Of a stretch of 64,000 nt of DNA, positions 1 to 10,000 are shown in pieces (positions within the stretch are counted from its first letter, which is position 1; the number at the start of each line of letters is the position of its first letter). This DNA is from Flavilitoribacter nigricans DSM 23189 = NBRC 102662 (GTDB taxonomy: Bacteria; Bacteroidota; Bacteroidia; Chitinophagales; Saprospiraceae), in NCBI RefSeq assembly GCF_002646595.1, contig NZ_PDUD01000003.1, positions 1 through 64,000 on the forward strand, written 5' to 3'. A model generated the notes under the pieces. The model saw only the letters and a program-made list of their open reading frames with translations, did no database searches and was not told the DNA's origin. The translations under genes and the position numbers were made by a program.

Positions 1-3000
1 TCAATCGTATCATCGCCCGGAGCCGTTACCACCGGATCCGTCGTATCACCAATGGTGATCGTTTGGGTATCCGTGCCTTGATTCAAGCACTCATCGATGG
101 CGGTGAAGGTCCGCGTAATGACGATCGGGCAGGTGCCAGTCTGCGTATCTACATAAGTAAGGGTATAGTTGCAATCTTCGGTAACCGTCACTCCGTAAGC
201 GGCTTCCTGACCCGTAATATCTACCGGCGTCTCAGAATAATCCGCAAGGCCCGTAGCTACATCGCAAGCTTCAATCGTATCATCTCCTGGGGCCGTTACC
301 ACCGGATCGGTCGTATCACCAATCGTGATCGTTTGCGTATCCGTTCCTTGGTTGAGACACTCATCAATGGCGGTGAAGGTCCGTGTGATCACTACCGGGC
401 AAGTTCCCGTTTGAGAGTCAACGTAAGTGAGTGTATAGTTACAATCTTCCGTAACCGTTACCCCGTAAGCTGCTTCCTGATCCGTAATATCTACCGGCGT
501 CTCAGAGTAATCCGCAAGACCCGTAGCTACATCACACGCCTCAATCGTATCATCTCCCGGGGCCGTTACCACCGGATCAGTCGTATCTCCAATCGTGATG
601 GTTTGCGTATCGGTGCCTTCATTCAAACACTCATCAATCGCGGTAAAGGTCCGCGTAATGACGATCGGGCAGGTGCCAGTCTGCGTATCTACATAAGTAA
701 GGGTATAGTTGCAATCTTCGGTAACCGTAACTCCGTAAGCCGCTTCCTGACCCGTAATATCTACCGGGGTCTCAGAATAATCCGCCAAGCCCGTAGCGAC
801 ATCACAAGCCTCAATCGTATCATCGCCCGGAGCCGTTACCACCGGATCGGTGGTATCACCAATGGTGATTGTTTGGGTATCAGTGCCTTCATTCAAACAT
901 TCATCGATGGCGGTGAACGTCCGAGTGATCACGACCGGACAGGTGCCGGTTTGCGTATCTACATAAGTGAGTGTATAGGTGCAATCTTCCGTAACCGTTA
1001 CTCCGTAGGCTGCTTCCTGACCCGTAATATCTACTGGAGTTTCTGAGTAATCAGCCAGCCCCGTAGCTACATCACAAGCTTCAATGGTATCATCGCCCGG
1101 GGCGGTTACTACCGGATCGGTCGTATCGCCAATCGTGATCGTTTGGGTATCGGTACCCTGGTTGAGGCATTCATCAATCGCGGTAAAGGTCCGGGTTATG
1201 ACTACCGGGCAAGTACCGGTTTGCGTATCCACATAAGTGAGTGTATAGGTGCAATCTTCGGTAACCGTCACTCCGTAAGCGACTTCCTGTCCGGTGATAT
1301 CAACCGGCGTTTCTGAATAATCAGTAAGACCTGTAGCTACATCGCACGCCTCGATCGTATCATCGCCCGGGGCCGTTACTACCGGATCCGTCGTATCACC
1401 AATCGTGATGGTTTGCGTATCCGTGCCTTGGTTAAGACACTCATCAATGGCGGTGAAGGTCCGCGTAATTACTACCGGGCAGGTGCCGGTTTGAGAGTCA
1501 ACATAAGTGAGGGTATAATTACAATCTTCGATAACCGTCACCCCGTAAGCGGCTTCCTGACCCGTAATATCCACTGGCGTCTCAGAATAATCTGCTAATC
1601 CCGTAGCTACATCGCAAGCCTCAATCGTATCATCGCCCGGGGCCGTTACTACCGGATCGGTCGTATCTCCAATGGTGATCGTTTGCGTATCCGTGCCTTC
1701 ATTTAAACATTCATCGATTGCGGTAAAGGTACGCGTGATCACTACCGGGCAAGTTCCCGTTTGAGAGTCAACATAAGTAAGGGTATAGTTGCAGTCTTCG
1801 GTGACCATTACACCGTAGGCCGCTTCCTGCCCCGTAATATCTACTGGGGTTTCAGAATAATCGGCCAGACCCGTGGCTACATCGCACGCTTCAATCGTAT
1901 CATCGCCCGGAGCCGTTACCACCGGATCGGTCGTATCACCAATCGTGATCGTTTGCGTATCCGTGCCTTCATTTAAACATTCATCGATTGCGGTAAAGGT
2001 ACGCGTGATCACTACCGGGCAAGTTCCCGTTTGAGAGTCAACATAAGTAAGGGTATAGTTGCAGTCTTCGGTGACCGTTACTCCGTAGGCCGCTTCCTGA
2101 CCCGTGATGTCTACCGGGGTCTCAGAATAATCCGCTAATCCCGTAGCGACATCGCAGGCTTCAATCGTATCATCTCCCGGAGCGGTAACTACCGGATCCG
2201 TCGTATCGCCAATCGTGATCGTTTGCGTATCCGTGCCTTGGTTAAGACACTCATCAATCGCGGTGAAGGTCCGCGTAATCACTACCGGGCAAGTGCCGGT
2301 TTGCGTATCTACATAAGTGAGTGTATAGTTGCAATCTTCGGTAACCGTAACTCCGTAAGCCGCTTCCTGACCCGTAATATCTACCGGGGTTTCAGAGTAA
2401 TCCGCTAATCCCGTGGCTACATCGCAGGCTTCAATCGTATCATCGCCCGGAGCCGTTACAATCGGGTTAGTCGTGTCGTCGATGGTGATGGTTTGTACAT
2501 CCACGCCCTGGTTGAGACACTCGTCCGTAACGGTGAAGGTTCGCGTGATTACGATGGGGCAGGTGCCGGCCTGGGTATCTACATAAGTTGTCGTGTAGTT
2601 ACACGCCTCAGTCACCGTCAACCCGTAAGCAGCTTCCTGGCCGCTAATATCTACCGGAGTTTCAGAATAATCAGTCAAGCCACCGGCAATATCGCACGCT
2701 TCAATGGTGCCATCATCCGGGGCGGTTACTACCGGATTAGTCGTATCATCAATCGTGATCGTCTGCACATCCGTACCGACATTCAAACACTCATCGGTAA
2801 CCGTGAAGGTCCGCGTGATGACGATTGGACAGGTGCCGGCTTGGGTGTCCACGTAGGTCGTTGTGTAGTTACACGCCTCCGTCACCGTCAATCCATAAGC
2901 AGCTTCCTGGCCGCTAATGTCTACCGGCGTCTCGGAATAATCCGCCAGGCCACCGGCAATATCACAAGCTTCAATGGTGTCATCATCCGGTGCGGTTACT

Positions 3001-6000
3001 ACCGGATTAGTCGTATCATCGATGGTAATGGTTTGCGTATCCGTGCCTTGATTGAGACACTCATCCGTTACGGTAAAAGTCCGGGTAATAACGATCGGAC
3101 AGGTACCCGTCTGGGTATCAACATAAGTCGTGGTATAGTTACAAGCTTCCGTAACCGTTAATCCATAAGCAGCTTCCTGGCCGCTAATGTCTACTGGATT
3201 CTCAGAGTAATCCGTCAGGCCGCCGGCAATATCACAGGCTTCAATGGTGTCATCATCTGGTGCGGTTACCACCGGATTAGTCGTATCATCGATGGTTATG
3301 GTCTGCGTATCCGTCCCTTGATTGAGACATTCATCCGTTACGGTAAAAGTCCGCGTGATCACAATTGGGCAGGTGCCGGCCTGGGTATCCACGTAAGTCG
3401 TAGTGTAGTTACAAGCTTCCGTGATAGTAAGACCATAGGCCGCTTCTTGCCCCGTAATGTCTACCGGCGTCTCGGAGTAATCCGTCAGACCACCAGCAAT
3501 ATCGCACGCTTCAATCGTATCATCATCCGGGGCCGTTACTACTGGATCGGTAGTATCGCCAATCGTGATGGTCTGCGTATCCGTTCCTTCGTTCAAACAC
3601 TCGTCGATCACCGTAAAAGTACGGGTAATCACTACCGGACAGGTGCCCGTCTGCGTATCCACATAAGTGGTCGTATAGTTACAGGCTTCCGTGATCGTGA
3701 GGCCATAAGCACCTTCCTGGCCGCTAATATCTACCGGCGTCTCGGAGTAATCCGCCAAGCCCGTAGTCACCTCGCAAGCCTCGATCGTATCATCGTCCGG
3801 GGCCGTTACAATCGGGTTAGTCGTGTCGTCGATGGTGATGGTTTGCACATCCACGCCCTGGTTGAGACACTCGTCGGTAACCGTGAAGGTCCGCGTGATT
3901 ACGATTGGGCAGGTGCCCGCCTGGGTATCCACGTAAGTTGTGGTGTAGTTACACGCCTCGGTAACCGTCAGCCCGTAAGCAGCTTCCTGCCCGCTGATGT
4001 CCACCGGAGTTTCAGAGTAATCCGTCAGGCCACCAGCAATATCACAGGCTTCAATGGTGTCATCATCCGGAGCAGTTACTACCGGGTTAGTGGTATCATC
4101 GATGGTGATGGTTTGCACATCCACGCCCTGGTTGAGACATTCATCCGTAACCGTGAAAGTCCGGGTAATAACGATCGGACAGGTACCCGTCTGGGTATCA
4201 ACATAAGTCGTGGTATAGTTACAAGCTTCCGTAACCGTTAATCCATAAGCAGCTTCCTGGCCGCTAATGTCTACTGGATTCTCAGAGTAATCCGTCAGGC
4301 CGCCGGCAATATCACACGCTTCAATGGTGTCATCATCCGGGGCGGTTACTACCGGATTAGTCGTATCATCAATTGTAATGGTCTGCGTATCCGTGCCTTG
4401 ATTGAGGCACTCATCCGTTACGGTAAAAGTCCGCGTGATTACGATCGGGCAGGTACCGGCCTGCGTGTCCACGTAAGTCGTGGTATAATTACACGCTTCT
4501 GTAACCGTTAGTCCATAAGCGGCTTCCTGACCGCTAATGTCTACTGGCGTCTCAGAATAATCCGTCAGGCCACCGGCAATATCGCACGCTTCAATGGTGT
4601 CATCATCCGGGGCCGTTATTACCGGATTAGTCGTATCATCGATGGTGATGGTTTGCGTATCCGTGCCTTGATTGAGACACTCATCCGTTACGGTAAAAGT
4701 CCGCGTGATTACGATCGGACAGGTACCGGCCTGCGTGTCCACGTAAGTGGTCGTATAGTTACAGGCTTCCGTAATGGAAAGACCATAGGCCGCTTCCTGG
4801 CCCGTAATATCCACCGGAGTCTCGGAGTAATCAGCCAGACCACCGGCAATATCACAAGCTTCAATCGTGTCATCATCCGGAGCAGTTACTACCGGGTTAG
4901 TGGTATCATCGATGGTGATGGTCTGCGTATCCGTCCCTTGATTGAGACATTCATCCGTTACGGTAAAAGTCCGCGTGATTACAATCGGACAGGTACCGGC
5001 TTGGGTATCTACGTAAGTGGTGGTATAGTTACAAGCTTCCGTGATAGTAAGGCCATAGGCTGCTTCTTGCCCCGTAATATCCACCGGAGTCTCAGAATAA
5101 TCCGCCAGGCCACCGGCAATATCGCACGCTTCAATGGTATCATCATCCGGAGCGGTTACTACCGGATCAGTGGTATCACCAATAGTGATGGTCTGCGTAT
5201 CCGTGCCTTCGTTCAAACACTCGTCGGTCACCGTAAAAGTCCGGGTAATTACTACCGGACAGGTGCCCGTTTGCGTATCCACATAAGTGGTCGTATAGTT
5301 ACAAGCTTCCGTGATCGTGAGGCCGTAAGCACCTTCCTGACCGGTAATATCTACCGGCGTCTCGGAGTAATCCGCCAGACCAGTATTTACCTCGCAAGCC
5401 TCGATCGTATCATCATCCGGAGCCGTTACAATCGGGTTAGTCGTGTCGTCGATGGTGATGGTTTGTACATCCACGCCCTGGTTGAGACACTCGTCCGTAA
5501 CGGTGAAAGTCCGCGTGATTACGATCGGGCAGGTGCCGGCTTGGGTATCCACGTAAGTTGTGCTGTAGTTACACGCCTCGGTCACCGTCAGCCCGTAAGC
5601 AGCTTCCTGGCCGCTGATGTCTACCGGAGTTTCAGAGTAATCCGTCAGGCCACCGGCAATATCACAAGCTTCAATAGTGTCATCATCCGGTGCCGTTACC
5701 ACCGGATTAGTCGTATCGTCAATAGTGATGGTTTGCACGTCCACGCCCTGGTTGAGGCACTCATCGATAACCGTGAAAGTCCGGGTAATAACGATCGGAC
5801 AGGTCCCCGTCTGGGTATCCACGTAAGTTGTGGTATAGTTACAAGCTTCCGTAACCGTTAATCCATAAGCAGCTTCCTGGCCGCTGATGTCTACCGGAGT
5901 CTCAGAGTAATCCGTCAGGCCGCCGGCAATATCACACGCTTCAATGGTGTCGTCATCCGGAGCCGTTACTACCGGGTTAGTCGTATCATCGATGGTGATG

Positions 6001-7020
6001 GTTTGTACGTCCACGCCCTGGTTGAGGCACTCATCGATAACCGTGAAAGTCCGGGTGATCACGATCGGGCAGGTACCCGTCTGGGTATCCACATAGGTGA
6101 GTGTATAGTTACACGATTCCGTCACTGTAACGCCGTAAGCGGCTTCCTGGCCCGTGATGTCTACCGGGGTTTCGGAATAATCAGTTAAACCGTTTGACAC
6201 ATCACAATTTTCAATGGTATCATCATCCGGAGCGGTGACTACCGGATTGGTGGTATCATCGATGGTGATCGTTTGGGTATCGGAGCCTTCATTCAAGCAC
6301 TCATCCGTGACTGTAAAGGTCCGCGTAATCACGATTGGGCACGTACCCGTTTGGGTATCCACATAAGTCGTGGTATAGTTACACGCTTCCGTCACCGTTA
6401 ATCCATAAGCAGCTTCCTGTCCTGTAATATCGACCGGCGTCCCGGAGTAATCCGGCAGACCAGTAGTTACATCGCAAGCCTCGATCGTATCATCATCCGG
6501 AGCCGTTACTACCGGATCGGTCGTATCACCAATAGTAATGGTCTGTGTATCCGTACCAACATTCAGGCATTCATCCGTAACCGTGAAAGTCCGGGTGATC
6601 ACGACCGGACAGGTGCCGGTCTGCGTATCCACATAGGTGAGCGTGTAGTTACAGGCTTCCGTAACCGTAACTCCGTAAGCAGCCTCCTGACCGGTAATAT
6701 CTACCGGAGTTTCGGAATAATCAGTCAGGCCAATCGTTACTTCACAGGCCTCGATCGTATCATCATCCGGTGCCGTCACTACCGGATTGATGGTATCATC
6801 GATGGTGATCGTTTGCAAAACGGTACCAACATTCAGGCATTCATCGGTCACCGTGAAGGTCCGCGTGATCACGATCGGGCAGGTACCCGCCTGGGTATCT
6901 ACATAAGTGGTGGTATACGTACAAGCTTCCGTGATCGTCAGACCGTAGGTCGCTTCCTGACCGGAAATGTCTACCGGCGTCTCGGAATAATCCGCCAGAC
7001 CGCCGGTAATATCACAAGCT
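1..7020 (-). repeat. 26 tandem 270-bp (90-residue) coding repeats
   Basis: Unit boundaries fall at 1, 271, 541 and so on every 270 bases to 7021, with no insertion or deletion in 26 units. The first unit reads, on the minus strand, ACDVATGLADYSETPVDITG, then QEAAYGVTVTEDCNYTLTYV, then DTQTGTCPIVITRTFTAIDE, then CLNQGTDTQTITIGDTTDPV, then VTAPGDDTIE. Each unit has four cysteines. Units at 1-2430 are mainly of one type (GDTTDP, DVATGL); most units at 2431-7020 are of a second type (DDTTNP, DIAGGL), with first-type units interspersed. The array continues past base 1, so the total copy number is unknown. Confidence 0.95.
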
Positions 7021-10000
7021 TCGACCGTAAGATCATCCGGTCCCGTTACTACCGGGTTGGTCGTGTCGTCAAGCGTGATCAGTTGGGTACAGTCGGTAAA
7101 ATTGCCGCAATCATCCGTTGCCCGGTAGGTACGGGTAAAGGTCTCCGGGCAGCTCGCGTTATCCGACACATCACTCACAAAAGTTACCGTTACGTTAGTG
7201 CAATTGTCCGTCGCCGTCACCAGGGTGATATCCGCAAGTGGGAAGTCGGCATTACACTCTACCGATTCGGCTACCGGACAGGTGATTACCGGCGCCGTGA
7301 TATCATTAATCGTGATCAATTGCGTACAATCCGTAAAATTACCGCAATCATCCGTGCCGCGATAGGTCCGCGTAATGATCTCCGGACAGCTTCCACCGTC
7401 CGATACATCGCTCACGAAAGTGATCGTTACCGTATTACAATTGTCCGTTGCGGTGACCAGACTGATGTCTGCAGCGGGTACGCCGGTAGTACATTCTACC
7501 GTTTCCGCATCCGGGCAGGTCAATACCGGCGGGATAATATCATTGATCTCAATAGTCTGCGTACACTGGACGGTTTGTGCGCAAAAATCGGCTACCTGGT
7601 AAGTACGGGTAATCGTTTCCGGGCAAACCCCGTTGTCCGTAGTTTCACCAACGAGAATGAAAGAGGCTTCATCTATTCCACAATTATCCGCTGCCGAGCC
7701 ACCGGCCGCAATGAACTCCGCATAGGTGGCATAGCTCAGATCGGGCCCGTCTTCACAGTACCGATCCAGGCCGGTCGGACAGGTCATCGTCGGCAAAACA
7801 TCATCACTCAGCGTAATGATCTGATCACAGGATTCATCATTGCCACACTCATCCGTAATGGTATAGGTTCGGGTAATGATCTCCGGGCAGGTATTGCCAT
7901 CACTTAAGTCCGCGTAAGCAATACCATTTTCGGGGACCGTACAGGGATAATTAATGTATCCTCCCGCATTCAGGAAGTCGGTTACGGTGGGATAGGCCGG
8001 AAGATCTTCTATGAAACAGGCCGTCAGAGGACCCGGACAAGCCAAACATTCCAGCACGGTAAATTCTACCGTAGCCACCGTTTCGCAACCATTCGGCGAA
8101 GTAGCGGTCACCGTATACACGGTGGTACCTGCTCCCGGAGTCACCGTCCAGATCGAAGGATCGGCTCCCTGAACGACGCCTGTCGCTGGAGACCAAACGT
8201 AAGTATTTCCATCTTCAAAATCATAAGTCACGGATTCCCCCAAACAAATTGAGGGGTTATCTCCAAGGTCCACTACCGGATAAGGATCTACCAGGATATC
8301 GACATTGAAGGTTTCCATCGCACAATCGGGGCGGTTCTCATCAATCACTACCAGAGAATAGGTGCCCGACTGGGTAGGAACAAAACTTAACTCCGTGGCA
8401 CTGGAAGCACTCGCGAGCGAGGAACCAGTGCCGTCCGGCCCGCTGAACCATTCCATGGAATAGGTCGATCGAAAGGGACCGACCAGGGTCCCTGTCACTT
8501 CTTCGGCGTCTTCCAGACAAAAGACCAAAGGATTGGGTTCGATAATTACCTCAGGGAAAAAAACCACTTCTACCGTTACCTGATCACAAACTTCGAAAGC
8601 AGTCGTACAGGTAAATACAGAAGGGTCCGGCGATCCACAAACCTCATATTCGATGAACTGGGGAGCATTTTCATCCGGAGTGACCGCCACTATGTCACAG
8701 GCGCCACCGGTACCGATACACTCGAGATAATCGAGGTAAATACCACCTCCGGTCAGATCCGTCCAGTAGATCGAACTGGGATCCGGGCCCGTTACTTCAA
8801 TCGGCTGATCACAGTCCTGCCGCGTCACTACGTCATCGGCCACAATGATCCCCGGAATGGAAGTGATCGAATATTCATTCGGGTTGTTACCCGGTTTGCA
8901 GAAAGTCACAAAATAGGTTTCTCCACCGGGCAGACAGATATCTTCTCCCACCGGTGTAGGCTCATTACATTCTATCTGGTAGAACATAGCCCCGGAAGGC
9001 TCCGCCCCCGAATAGAAATCGAAGATAATCCCCACCGCCAACTCGTCTAATATGACGGTAAAGGAAATACAGCGATCCGGCCAGACCGCACCGCAGCAAT
9101 AGCCCTCCCGGGAATCCTGTGGGGAGATCCAAACCCCATCGGGATCTCCACTCAGATCCGCCACGTAGTGTGGCACATCGGGATCACAAAGCGGACATTC
9201 AAAAGTGGGATCACAGGAATCATCGATCCGGATAGCCTGCTCGCAGGTAACTACATTGCCACAGTCATCGGTCGCGCTATAGACCCGAAAAAGTGTATCC
9301 GGACAGGAGGTCTCGGTCTCATAGGTAAAACCCCGGCGATTATCACTAACAAAGTCCACATCCACACTCCCTACGCTACAATCGTCGTAAGCAGTCACCG
9401 AGGAGAGATCCGGATTGGGAATATTGGCCGGGCAACTCACCGAGGTATTGGGTGGACAAACAATGACCGGAGGCGTGTTGGATTCCGAAATACTGATCTT
9501 CTGGCTGGTCGATACGGAATTACCGCAGGCATCCGTGGCCGTCCAGTTTCTGGTGATCTCGTAGTATTTAAAGCCGGAACAGTTACCGATCGGGTTAATC
9601 GATTCCGTGTAGGTCAGCGTTGGTGCCGGGCTACAGTTATCCGTGGCGGTGACGCTGGAGGGCAGGGGAATATTATCACAGGTAGCATTGGTTTTCCCGG
9701 CGTTCAGGATTACCGGATCTGTATTATCAAAAACGTTAATCGTCTGGGTAGCCGTAGTGGTATTACCACAATCATCCGTGGCCGTCCAGGTACGGGTTAC
9801 CGTATATTCATTGACACAGGAACCGGGGATCTGGTTAGAATCGGTATACGTAATGTCTACGTTGTTATCGCAGTTATCCGTAGCCGTAACGGTAGTGGGG
9901 ATCTCATCGCACTCTACGGTTATAGTGGCGGCCACCCCGCTGATCACCGGAGGCGTGGTATCTTCTACATTGAAAGTACGGCTGACGTTGGTTACATTTC

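Noticed and set aside
1-7020. CRISPR-like periodicity
   Set aside because: The 270-bp units are coding, diverged and contiguous, without unique spacers.
7951-8196. Minus-strand 81-codon frame inside the giant gene
   Set aside because: It is in a different frame from the giant gene, which reads through here with sensible Ig/PKD-like sequence.
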